Positions 14,535-20,481 of a stretch of 20,481 bases of DNA are shown piece by piece. This DNA is from a virus. The notes under the pieces were generated by a model. That model had not been told where the DNA came from. It did no database searches and saw only the letters and a list, made by a program, of their open reading frames with translations. The stretch lies in IMG/VR virus record IMGVR_UViG_3300034073_002500, positions 1-20,481 of that record. One strand, written 5' to 3'. The translations under genes and the position numbers were made by a program. The stretch's first letter is position 1; the number at the start of each line of letters is the position of its first letter.

Positions 14535-15869
14535 TTAGTTATTTTTAAATAGTTCAAAATTTCGTAAGATTTGAGGATCCACGTCCCTGGGATCCCTTTC
14601 ACGAATATATACGGGGAATCTTACCTTTCCATCTTTTGTCAGTCCATCTCCCGTTAATGGGTCAGGTTGCCCCTCCATCTCAACGATTCGTCCAATCCAC
14701 GAATCAGGATCAAGATTAATCTCCGCCTTCATCTTGTCGGTAAATCCGCTTCCAACTCTAGTAATTACGCTGTTAGGGAGAAGAACATCGAATCCGCCCC
14801 ACATACCTTCTCTCTTCGATCCTCTCCGCCCTTCATAGTGACCCACAATAATTCCTTCATAAGTCGCCACGGGTTTCATCTTGCGAATATTTGAAGATCT
14901 TTTAAAGAGATAATGGGCACCCAGATCCTTAATCATCACACCTTCATATCCGGCGTCAGTGTCATTAAGGTATGCTTCAAGAAGTTCCTCCTGATTGTTC
15001 ACAAGCCGACCTTCGACCTGGATAACTGAGGTATGAGAAACCTTATCGACCAACTCCTTGACAAGCTCAACTCGATCCGACAGTGACGAAAAATTCTCTT
15101 GATCGCGCCAGTCTTCAAAACACATAGCATCAAAAACATGGAAAATCATGTTTGAATCATCCTTGTTCTTCTTATGAGACATGACGACGGACGCAGACTC
15201 ATTCCAATCTACACCCATGATTTCACCATCGAGAACAAAGTCATCCCATGGAGCCCCCTCAAGAAGCGTTCTAATTTTAGGTAACGTTTCAAGTGGCGTG
15301 CCGTTTCGAGTGAACATAGTCACTTCTCCACCATGCTTCACAGCCACGCATCGAAGACCATCCAACTTCGGTTCTACTCGAACAGGATAATCTACCTTAT
15401 CTTCAATAATGATTCCTTTTCCTTCCTCATATCGAGTCGACAAGCTTTCTGCAAGTTGAACAGAAAATCCAACAATAGCGTCAGGCCAAACCTTATTGAC
15501 CGTGGTTGATTGAACACCACATCTTAGATTCTTCAATAGAATCCTGAGACACCACTTCTGCTGAATATGTGTCATCTCGCTGAAGATGTATTCGACAAAT
15601 TCCTTGGCGGCATTACCAGTCTTTTTCCGACTGGCTAGATTCTCATAAATTTCATCAAGGAACTGTTCAACGACGAGATCATCATGCCCCATGCCTTTTG
15701 CCGGCGGCATTTTGAATTTATTTACGTAGAAATTAAGATATGGATCACCCACAGCGACAAACACTCGTTTGAGAAGTTTATTATCACTGTGGGTTTCAAG
15801 AAGTTCTTCTTTAAAAAGTCGGGAATTATTGGATTCGAGATTTTCAAGAATGTCTAGGACGGATGTCAT
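14535..15869 (-). CDS. ATP-dependent DNA ligase, T4 gp30-like
   Basis: A 444-residue protein that seals nicks in DNA using ATP through a lysyl-AMP intermediate. In order, the N-terminal helical domain (about 1-150) resembles T4 gp30: 'DNKLLKRVF', 'SRKKTGNAAKEF', 'LRCGVQSTTVNKVWP'. Motif I is KLDG with nucleophile Lys168. An 'FTRNG' segment follows, then 'VLDGEIMG' (Glu216), 'FHVFDAM' (about 243-249), EGVMIKD (about 309-315, motif IV) and RKMKPV (about 329-334, motif V). An OB-fold domain forms the rest, with 'TRVGSGFTDKM' and 'GRIVEMEGQ'. T4 ligase is 487 residues, so this is a full-length but compact member. It serves phage replication and repair. It is last in the minus-strand metabolic and transcription gene cluster, 32 bases after the preceding gene, and the ribosome binding site is weak. 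Confidence 0.92.
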   Translation of the reverse strand: MTSVLDILENLESNNSRLFKEELLETHSDNKLLKRVFVAVGDPYLNFYVNKFKMPPAKGMGHDDLVVEQFLDEIYENLASRKKTGNAAKEFVEYIFSEMTHIQQKWCLRILLKNLRCGVQSTTVNKVWPDAIVGFSVQLAESLSTRYEEGKGIIIEDKVDYPVRVEPKLDGLRCVAVKHGGEVTMFTRNGTPLETLPKIRTLLEGAPWDDFVLDGEIMGVDWNESASVVMSHKKNKDDSNMIFHVFDAMCFEDWRDQENFSSLSDRVELVKELVDKVSHTSVIQVEGRLVNNQEELLEAYLNDTDAGYEGVMIKDLGAHYLFKRSSNIRKMKPVATYEGIIVGHYEGRRGSKREGMWGGFDVLLPNSVITRVGSGFTDKMKAEINLDPDSWIGRIVEMEGQPDPLTGDGLTKDGKVRFPVYIRERDPRDVDPQILRNFELFKNN

Positions 15870-15901
15870 AAACCCATTCTATCATTTTTAAAGAAAACAG
15901 T

Positions 15902-16366
15902 TCATGATCGGTCTAACGTTGCTACGTCTTTTTCTTTTTTCTTTTTTGAATTTTTTTGTTGAAACGTCATTCGCTGTTCGGTGTTAGATTTTTCTACATC
16001 GAATTCTGCTGGTTCTGTCGTAGGATTCGAGCTAGAAGACTCTAATGAAACAATAGAACTATCTTCAACAACGATAGAATGATGGATAGCATCATCTACT
16101 TGTACAGTTTGACCTGTGTCTTTAAGTAAGACTGGCGGATCTAAAACGACGACCCCTTCCTGCGGAGAAGAAACAACGACATCAACTGCGGCTCCGAACT
16201 CTTCTTCTGTTGGAACAGAAACGCCTAAACTATTGCATTTGTGTTGCAGGGTTACGTACGTAGTGATGCCAGAAGATTTAAGAAAAGTTTTAAGATTCGT
16301 TTTTCTTCTTCTTAGCAAGTCTGTAAGTTTAATCGGGGGTAATTTCTTAATTTGAAATTTTGACAT
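15902..16366 (-). CDS. Phage protein with basic N-terminus and Lys-rich tail, unknown
   Basis: A 154-residue protein with GAGGT 5 bases before the ATG. Residues about 8-55 are a compact helical unit ('LPPIKLTDLLRRRKTNLKTF' then 'LKSSGITTYVTLQHKCNSLG') that looks conserved and may bind nucleic acid or protein. Residues about 60-125 are acidic and Ser/Val-rich, probably disordered. The last ~25 residues contain NSKKKKEKD. I do not know its function. Its position between the helix-turn-helix gene and ligase, in the same strand and spacing pattern, suggests co-transcription. A TATAAT-like sequence upstream (minus strand, about 16375-16385) could also give it its own promoter. Confidence 0.65.
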   Translation of the reverse strand: MSKFQIKKLPPIKLTDLLRRRKTNLKTFLKSSGITTYVTLQHKCNSLGVSVPTEEEFGAAVDVVVSSPQEGVVVLDPPVLLKDTGQTVQVDDAIHHSIVVEDSSIVSLESSSSNPTTEPAEFDVEKSNTEQRMTFQQKNSKKKKEKDVATLDRS

Positions 16367-16393
16367 TTTTACCTCATTATATATATCTTAAAG

Positions 16394-16681
16394 TTAATTG
16401 CTAGAGCTATTTGCTGTTTCTAGACTGTGCAGCATATCAGAAATCACGTTTTGAAATTGTGCCGAAGACGCTACATTTCGAATCTTGTCATCAGACAATC
16501 TTAGGTCCCATTCTTCGTCGAAAGCTTCGACGAACTTCGTCATAACTCTAAGAACATAGTTTCTTGCCGAAGAATGATTCATTACGAATCCGATCTCTGA
16601 CATGATATCTGCAATTTCTCGGTAATTAATTCCGTCATCATCGAGAACCGTAGCATACTCTTTGTTGTTATTCTTTTTCAT
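16394..16681 (-). CDS. Small helix-turn-helix protein, sigma region 4.2-like
   Basis: A 95-residue protein. Residues about 19-54 ('NYREIADIMSEIGFVMNHSS' then 'ARNYVLRVMTKFVEAF') fit the region 4.2 helix-turn-helix of sigma-70 factors (pattern EEIG..LGVSRERVRQIE..ALRKLR), with a few extra residues in the turn. The remainder (about 57-90) is two helices of unknown role. The ATG overlaps the stop of the small membrane protein gene by four bases (ATGA), and the sigma gene is just upstream of that. The sigma factor lacks exactly this domain, so I infer that this protein may supply -35 or activator contacts in trans, like T4 gp33 replacing region 4 for gp55. Alternatives are an ordinary DNA-binding regulator or a small terminase-like HTH protein. 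Confidence 0.6.
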   Translation of the reverse strand: MKKNNNKEYATVLDDDGINYREIADIMSEIGFVMNHSSARNYVLRVMTKFVEAFDEEWDLRLSDDKIRNVASSAQFQNVISDMLHSLETANSSSN

Positions 16682-16875
16682 GGTTTACGCTGCAACGAAT
16701 ATTTTCTGTGTTGAAGATCCAGTAATCTGTGATTTAATAGGCTGTGAATATCTTGTTCTTGAATTTGATGAGTATCATCTTGTTGCTGACGATAAAGTTT
16801 CACTAATTTTCTTAAGTAAAAAAGCGTCATTATCGACAAAAAGATATTCGTACCCATCAATGTGATAAGAATCAT
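16678..16875 (-). CDS. Small membrane protein, function unknown
   Basis: A 65-residue protein with one probable membrane segment at about residues 2-21 ('ILITLMGTNIFLSIMTLFYL'), then a basic stretch (RKLVKLYR) and a Gln/His-rich polar tail. By the positive-inside rule the tail would face the cytoplasm. It overlaps the sigma gene upstream and the helix-turn-helix gene downstream by four bases each (ATGA on both sides), so all three are probably translated together. It could be a membrane-bound modulator of the phage sigma factor or a small holin-like protein. Neither is supported by motif. Confidence 0.6.
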   Translation of the reverse strand: MILITLMGTNIFLSIMTLFYLRKLVKLYRQQQDDTHQIQEQDIHSLLNHRLLDLQHRKYSLQRKP

Positions 16876-17663
16876 GTTAGACCATTACCTAAAGCAATTG
16901 CTGCAGCCTCTGCGTCTGTTACTTCATATTCGCTAGAATCCACATCTTCGTAGAGCCCAAATCTCAGGCGCAGAATCGCTGCTTCCTTTGTAGAAAGTCC
17001 TGTCAAAACTTTCTTGACAACGCCCATCATTTCTTTTTTTGACAAACACTCGAATGGATCATTGGCATGGTTCGTATCCTCGATTTTGTCTTCAAGAGTT
17101 GAATTACTATCGTCGCCAATTTGTTGTTGCAAAGATACGATATTCTTGCCAGACTGCATCGTCGCCTTAACGACAGTTTCTGACACGTCGATCATTTCAG
17201 AAAGTTCTTCCGAAGTAGGACCGTATCCCATCATTTCTTTAAATGAATCTGACGCTTCGATTAACTTCTTTTGCGCAGATGCAGCATGCGCTGGGAGTCG
17301 AATGATCTTCTTACGTTTCAGGACATACTGACTAATAGCTTGCTTAATCCACCACGTCGCGTAAGTCGAAAAACGAAAACCCTTCTTCCAGTCAAATTTA
17401 TCAATCGCCTTTAGTAAACCAAGATTACCTTCTTGAATAAGATCCTCCAAAGGAATATTGTGTCCCTTGTGTTTCTTTGCGATATAAACGACAAGTCTCA
17501 AATTGGACTCGGTCAATTTTTGACGAGCACGAGTCGCGTCCTTTCCACCCTTTTCATAAGTTTGAAAAAGTTGAACTAGTTCATCATGTTCTAGTTGTGG
17601 ATAGGTCTGCAACGATCCCAAATAATTCGAAATCGTATTTTGCTTTGATGTATTGTTTAGCAT
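16872..17663 (-). CDS. Sigma-70 family factor lacking region 4.2
   Basis: A 263-residue RNA polymerase sigma subunit that would redirect the host enzyme to phage promoters. I chose the ATG at 17663: it lies one base after the upstream stop, and an upstream in-frame ATG at 17708 would overlap that gene by 44 bases. Region 1.2 is at about 10-42, then region 2 (about 47-117, 'NLRLVVYIAKKHKGHNIPLE', 'DLIQEGNLGLLKAIDKFDWK', 'RFSTYATWWIKQAI'), region 3 (about 118-205, 'IIRLPAHAASAQKKL', 'YGPTSEELSEMIDV', 'VSLQQQIGDDSNSTLEDKIE') and region 4.1 (about 206-237, ending 'LRLRFGLYED'). Where region 4.2 should follow there is only a 26-residue acidic and Ala-rich tail. The Trp pair of the -10 melting region is kept (WW, 104-105). 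Confidence 0.9.
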   Translation of the reverse strand: MLNNTSKQNTISNYLGSLQTYPQLEHDELVQLFQTYEKGGKDATRARQKLTESNLRLVVYIAKKHKGHNIPLEDLIQEGNLGLLKAIDKFDWKKGFRFSTYATWWIKQAISQYVLKRKKIIRLPAHAASAQKKLIEASDSFKEMMGYGPTSEELSEMIDVSETVVKATMQSGKNIVSLQQQIGDDSNSTLEDKIEDTNHANDPFECLSKKEMMGVVKKVLTGLSTKEAAILRLRFGLYEDVDSSEYEVTDAEAAAIALGNGLT

Positions 17664-17664
17664 C

Positions 17665-17988
17665 TCAATTCGACTCGCTGGTTTCAGTAGTCTCATTCGA
17701 CTCAGCAAGAATTACATCAACCTCAGCCTGAGGTACAAACTTCTTCATATACTCTGCATGCAGTTCAGAACGAGTTTGACGCAGCTGCTGCTCGCGGCGA
17801 AGATATGCAACTTCGACTTCCCAAAGATGCGCATCCTTGTTCATGGAAAGAAGGCGATTCCTTTCGTTTTCAAGGCGCTGAGAGCGATCATGGATCGCCT
17901 CGTCCGTCATATAACCGATGTCGTCCATGTTATAAACATCGGGGGTTTCATTGATGAAATTCTTGCTAGGCTTGTTCTTCTTAGACAT
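17665..17988 (-). CDS. Charged helical protein, function unknown
   Basis: A 107-residue protein with AGGAA 7 bases before the ATG. The N-terminus is Lys- and Asn-rich. Residues about 27-85 form a long charged helix ('YMTDEAIHDRSQRLENERNR', 'HLWEVEVAYLRREQQLRQTR') and the C-terminus is acidic and disordered. No family is named. It ends one base before the sigma factor start codon, so it is translationally linked to the sigma gene and could be a partner or anti-sigma-like protein (inference from position only). Confidence 0.65.
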   Translation of the reverse strand: MSKKNKPSKNFINETPDVYNMDDIGYMTDEAIHDRSQRLENERNRLLSMNKDAHLWEVEVAYLRREQQLRQTRSELHAEYMKKFVPQAEVDVILAESNETTETSESN

Positions 17989-18015
17989 GTTGTTTTTCCT
18001 TTTATTAACTTAGTA

Positions 18016-18234
18016 TCAGTGGACTTCGTTGTACATGGAGCACATGACGTATTCAAGTGCTTCGCTAAGATCTTTTAAGAAAGAAACAGAATCAAAAAAC
18101 TCTAGTTGCGTAATTTCATTACCATTAAAAAGCTTAAATCGTCCGTGACTTGAAATATAAACCCGCAAATCATCTTTAGTATAAACAGGCTTCCAAACTT
18201 CTCGCCTTTCGGTAAGTGAAACTACGTTTGACAT
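18016..18234 (-). CDS. Small protein, function unknown
   Basis: A 72-residue protein preceded by AAGAGATAAG as a possible weak ribosome binding site. The central part ('DLRVYISSHGRFKLFNGNEI') looks like a beta hairpin with aromatic and basic residues, followed by a C-terminal helix ('FLKDLSEALEYVMCSMYNEV'). No family is recognised. It is the first gene of the sigma factor cluster, 27 bases upstream of the next gene. Confidence 0.6.
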   Translation of the reverse strand: MSNVVSLTERREVWKPVYTKDDLRVYISSHGRFKLFNGNEITQLEFFDSVSFLKDLSEALEYVMCSMYNEVH

Positions 18235-18250
18235 ATTTTTATCTTATCTC

Positions 18251-18256
18251 TTTATA
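18251..18256 (-). promoter_or_regulatory. Possible sigma-70 -10 box before the sigma gene cluster
   Basis: TATAAA on the minus strand lies about 17 bases before the ATG of the 72-residue gene, in the 35-base gap after the deaminase gene. No good -35 box is seen at the usual distance, so this is a weak call. Confidence 0.25.
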
Positions 18257-18269
18257 AACTGACATTGCA

Positions 18270-18668
18270 TCAATCGATTAACTGAATTGTTCCCCATTCA
18301 TCTTTTGCGATTGTATAAACGACTTTTCGAACACCTGCAGCGCGCATTCTTCCTTGACAACCAGTACATGGTCGTGACAAGGTCCATTCGCCAGTAGATC
18401 GCAAGACTCTTGCAACCCAAACGATAGAATCAGGAGTAAGTTTTCTTACTACACGCGCTTCCGCATGATGCGTAGGAACTACGTTCGCGGCAGCAATATT
18501 TTTCGCAGTTACGATAACGCCATCTTTTCTAAGGCCAACAGCGCCGAGACAGAAAGAACGATTGTCATATCGTTCGGGTTTATCTCGGGCAACTTCTGCT
18601 GCCATGGCCAACATCCTCTTGTCAATCGACATATAGTAATAAGACTTTATCGCAACAAGATGAAACAT
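18270..18668 (-). CDS. Cytidine/dCMP-type deaminase
   Basis: A 132-residue zinc enzyme of the cytidine deaminase superfamily. The zinc and catalytic motif is HAE (His68-Ala-Glu70), with the second motif PCTGC (Pro100, Cys101, Cys104). The order and about 31-residue spacing fit the family. The N-terminal part 'CLGAVGLRKDGVIVTAKN' is the usual beta hairpin before the first motif. In phages such enzymes usually turn dCMP into dUMP for thymidylate synthesis, but the substrate cannot be read here and free cytidine is possible. TTAGGA lies shortly before the ATG at 18668. An alternative start at 18632 (MSIDKRML) would remove 12 residues that family members often lack. It is divergent from the lysozyme gene, with a 29-base gap. 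Confidence 0.8.
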   Translation of the reverse strand: MFHLVAIKSYYYMSIDKRMLAMAAEVARDKPERYDNRSFCLGAVGLRKDGVIVTAKNIAAANVVPTHHAEARVVRKLTPDSIVWVARVLRSTGEWTLSRPCTGCQGRMRAAGVRKVVYTIAKDEWGTIQLID

Positions 18669-18697
18669 TGCATCCTAATTATTTCAGGAGAATTATT

Positions 18698-19390
18698 ATG
18701 AGTATCAACGATGAAATGAAAACTTCACAAATAGGTTTAGAATTAATCACCAAGTGGGAAGGACTAAAATTAAATCGCTATACTTGTATAGCTGGTAAAC
18801 CAACGATTGGTGTCGGACATGTAATTCTTCCTGGAGAAAATTATCAAACAATTACCCGCGAACAAGCGATGGACATTCTTGCAAAAGATGTAGAAAGATT
18901 CGAAAAAGCTGTCAAAAAACACATAACGGTAAAATTAAATCAAAACCAATTCGACGCATTAGTTTCTTTTATTTTTAACACAGGCGAAGGCGGCATTATT
19001 AACACGGGCGTTCAAAAGGCGGTAAATTCTGGCAATTTTGAAATCGTTCCTGAAAAACTTCTAGAATGGAGCAAAGCAAGAATAAATGGCGTTTTGCAGA
19101 CAAATAAAGGATTATATAATCGTCGTTTGTCAGAGGGCCAATTGTTTTCAAAACCTGTTCAAGGTACGACAATTCCCGAAATAAAAATGATGACATGGAC
19201 GAAAACTTCGTTGATGAAAGCCCAAGAATCATTAGCAAAATTGAAACTATATACGCTTAAAATTGATGGCCTTTGGGGCCCAGGTACCCAGGCTGCTTTA
19301 TTAGCTTTTGCAAATCACAGAGGATTTTCAATTGGTAACGATCCCAAAAAAGAAATTCCACTCGAAGTTTACGAGGCTTTAACTTCATGA
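18698..19390 (+). CDS. T4-type lysozyme (GH24) with peptidoglycan-binding domain
   Basis: A 230-residue endolysin cutting the glycan strand of peptidoglycan. AGGAG at 18686-18690 sits 7 bases before ATG 18698, so I prefer this over an in-frame ATG at 18668. Catalytic Glu21 lies in 'KWEGLKLNRY'. Positions equivalent to T4 lysozyme Glu11-Asp20-Thr26 are Glu21, Cys30 and Thr36, with identical spacing. Cys in place of Asp is also found in other members of this family. 'PTIGVGH' and 'NQNQFDALVSFIFNTGEG' are also typical. Residues about 170-228 form a PG_binding_1-type domain ('MKAQESLAKLKLYTLKIDGL', 'WGPGTQAALLAF') that would tether the enzyme to the wall. There is no signal peptide, so release would need a holin or equivalent. 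The SGNH esterase gene overlaps its end by four bases. Confidence 0.9.
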   Translation: MSINDEMKTSQIGLELITKWEGLKLNRYTCIAGKPTIGVGHVILPGENYQTITREQAMDILAKDVERFEKAVKKHITVKLNQNQFDALVSFIFNTGEGGIINTGVQKAVNSGNFEIVPEKLLEWSKARINGVLQTNKGLYNRRLSEGQLFSKPVQGTTIPEIKMMTWTKTSLMKAQESLAKLKLYTLKIDGLWGPGTQAALLAFANHRGFSIGNDPKKEIPLEVYEALTS

Positions 19391-19998
19391 ATTTTTTCTT
19401 TTTTTCTTTAATTACAATATTGATAATTCAACCGATAAACGCAATAAAAGAAGCTTACTTTTTTGCAAAAACTCATGTGCAATTAAATTCAATTGCAAAA
19501 AATAAAAAAATATTGCTTTTGGGTGATTCGCTCGCCGAAGGTATGACTTCTACTTTTCATAAATTAGCAAAACAATATGGGTATATTTCAATATCAAATT
19601 GCTTGAGGGGTTCGGGTGTGCAATATTGGTCACCCAAAATCGAAAAAATTATAACGCTAAATAAACCAGATTTGCTAGTTGTTTCATTGGGTACAAACGA
19701 CTCTGGAATTGCTTCACCAGAGACTCAAAGAAAACACATAAAAAATATAAAAAATGTTGCTATAAAACACAACGTTCGTATTTTATGGATTTTACCCCAA
19801 GCCCTACCTTCACGCTTTAAAAGTCAAAACGAAATTAAGCAAATAATCATTGATGAATTAGGCGATAACGTTTTTTACACAAAAAACGAAATTGAAAAAA
19901 CGAACGACAAAATTCATCCAACACACAAAGGATACGAAATATGGATGAATTTAATTTGGCAACGATTAATTGAAAAAGGAATTTTAAATAAAACTTAA
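19387..19998 (+). CDS. SGNH/GDSL-type esterase, membrane-anchored or exported
   Basis: A 203-residue hydrolase. Residues about 2-16 are hydrophobic (FFFFSLITILIIQP), followed by a charged region, so it may be exported or anchored in the membrane. The SGNH blocks are present: GDSLAEG with Ser48, Gly in 'LRGSGVQYW', LGTND with Asn104, and DKIH with Asp174 and His177. Such enzymes remove acyl groups from carbohydrates or lipids. The ATG overlaps the lysozyme stop (ATGA), so the two are co-translated. I infer it could strip O-acetyl groups from peptidoglycan or surface sugars to help lysis or infection. The gene is noticeably richer in A and T than its neighbours. It ends tail-to-tail with the FmdB gene, overlapping by four bases. 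Confidence 0.8.
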   Translation: MNFFFFSLITILIIQPINAIKEAYFFAKTHVQLNSIAKNKKILLLGDSLAEGMTSTFHKLAKQYGYISISNCLRGSGVQYWSPKIEKIITLNKPDLLVVSLGTNDSGIASPETQRKHIKNIKNVAIKHNVRILWILPQALPSRFKSQNEIKQIIIDELGDNVFYTKNEIEKTNDKIHPTHKGYEIWMNLIWQRLIEKGILNKT

Positions 19999-20189
19999 TC
20001 TTTTTTCGAAGAGTATAGATCTTTATACCACCCGCCACCCTTCAGCGAAAAACTTGTACATGATGAAATTAATCGATTATGACAAAAGGTTTTGCAATAA
20101 GGACACTCGGCGCCTTTTTCATCTTTAATAGATTGTCGAATTTCGAAAGAACCGCTACAGACTAAACAACCATATTCATAAGTTGGCAT
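19995..20189 (-). CDS. FmdB-type zinc ribbon protein
   Basis: A 64-residue protein matching the FmdB family pattern. It begins 'MPTYEYGCLVC', has paired CxxC motifs at Cys8/Cys11 and Cys29/Cys32 ('AECPYC') to bind one zinc, and ends with 'FSLKGGGWYKDLYSSKKD', the usual family finish. GGAG at about 8 bases upstream supports the ATG at 20189. The family's role is poorly defined; it is thought to be regulatory, and members occur in bacteria and phages. It follows the partial gene by 12 bases on the same strand. Confidence 0.85.
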   Translation of the reverse strand: MPTYEYGCLVCSGSFEIRQSIKDEKGAECPYCKTFCHNRLISSCTSFSLKGGGWYKDLYSSKKD

Positions 20190-20201
20190 TCTAATTCTCC
20201 A

Positions 20202-20481
20202 TCAAACAACTGGAACAACACTCGTGATTATAGTTGGAAATATTACGATTTGTCCTTTTTGCTCAGGAACGCCTGGCTGTCGCGTGATTTTTAAAGGTCC
20301 TTGATGACTTACCAAAGCAGAAAGAATAGGATCAACCAGCAATTCAGAAAATCGTTTTTCAACGCCATCCACCCAGCAAGTCTGAGACACCAATTGACAT
20401 ATTTGCGAATAATCTGAATGTAGCGCATCATGCGCTGTAGCATTGGGTTGAATGACCTTTACAGGTTTCGTATTGAAACTA
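20202..20481 (-). CDS. Partial gene, C-terminal part only, function unknown
   Basis: The minus-strand frame that ends at 20202 stays open to the right edge of the window, so at least 92 residues are encoded and the start is outside. An in-frame TTG at 20393 would give 63 residues, but no ribosome binding site precedes it and the codons upstream read sensibly ('KPVKVIQPNATAHDALHSDY'). The visible part looks mixed, with a helix ('GVEKRFSELLVDPILSALVS') and a final beta stretch rich in Val and Ile. It has no recognised motif. It is probably in an operon with the FmdB gene. Confidence 0.6.
   Translation of the reverse strand, partial: SFNTKPVKVIQPNATAHDALHSDYSQICQLVSQTCWVDGVEKRFSELLVDPILSALVSHQGPLKITRQPGVPEQKGQIVIFPTIITSVVPVV

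Noticed and set aside
14667-14894. Plus-strand open frames inside the ligase gene (also 15181-15390)
   Set aside because: Ligase motifs are clear and continuous on the minus strand; these frames have no domain or start signal.
16872-16876. Frameshift explaining the missing sigma region 4.2
   Set aside because: The downstream frames encode a membrane protein and no sigma-like HTH directly after region 4.1, and the overlap with the next gene is a normal ATGA junction.
17653-18078. Plus-strand open frame of 141 codons opposite the 107- and 72-residue genes
   Set aside because: It crosses two well-started minus-strand genes with clear ribosome binding site or coupling, and its composition is typical of a reverse frame.
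20202-20393. Complete 63-residue gene starting at TTG 20393
   Set aside because: The same frame is open to the window edge and the TTG has no ribosome binding site, so it is treated as the end of a longer gene.

Overview
The window looks like part of a double-stranded DNA tailed phage (myovirus) genome, distantly T4-like, and not a bacterial chromosome. It holds adjacent homologues of the T4 neck proteins gp13 and gp14, very long low-complexity fibre genes, a T4-type ATP-dependent DNA ligase, a phage-like sigma factor, a T4-type lysozyme and many small, tightly packed genes with 1-4 base overlaps. Base composition is AT-rich and no tRNA, rRNA, IS element or CRISPR array was seen. The host cannot be read from the sequence. 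The fibre style resembles phages known mostly from aquatic metagenomes (inference).

Layout, left to right. (1) 17-1766, plus strand: a basic small protein closed by a strong terminator, then five small unrecognised genes. (2) 1824-4514, plus: gp13-like and gp14-like neck proteins. The second carries a beta-rich, adhesin-like C-terminal half. (3) 4517-12194, plus: a 1511-residue fibre protein with a tandem duplication of about 570 residues, an 802-residue fibre built from the same short repeat modules, and a LamG/concanavalin-like protein. (4) 12214-14465, minus: a coiled-coil protein and a third fibre gene with the same modules. (5) 14535-18668, minus: ligase, several small proteins, a sigma factor lacking region 4.2, a small membrane protein, a helix-turn-helix protein and a cytidine/dCMP-type deaminase. 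(6) 18698-19998, plus: lysozyme with a peptidoglycan-binding domain, overlapping an SGNH esterase gene. (7) 19995-20481, minus: an FmdB-type zinc ribbon and a gene that runs off the right edge.

How the parts may work together. The left and centre form a late module for the neck and its appendages. The right part mixes nucleotide and DNA metabolism, transcriptional control and lysis. The most interesting signal is the transcription block. Its sigma factor keeps regions 1.2 to 4.1 but stops before the helix-turn-helix that reads the -35 box. A separate 95-residue protein with a region-4.2-like helix-turn-helix is encoded two genes later in the same overlapping operon. This suggests a split sigma factor, in functional parallel with T4 gp55/gp33. 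Several late genes without a properly spaced ribosome binding site have TATTTA 4-5 bases before the start codon, which could be the promoter element such a factor reads (hypothesis).
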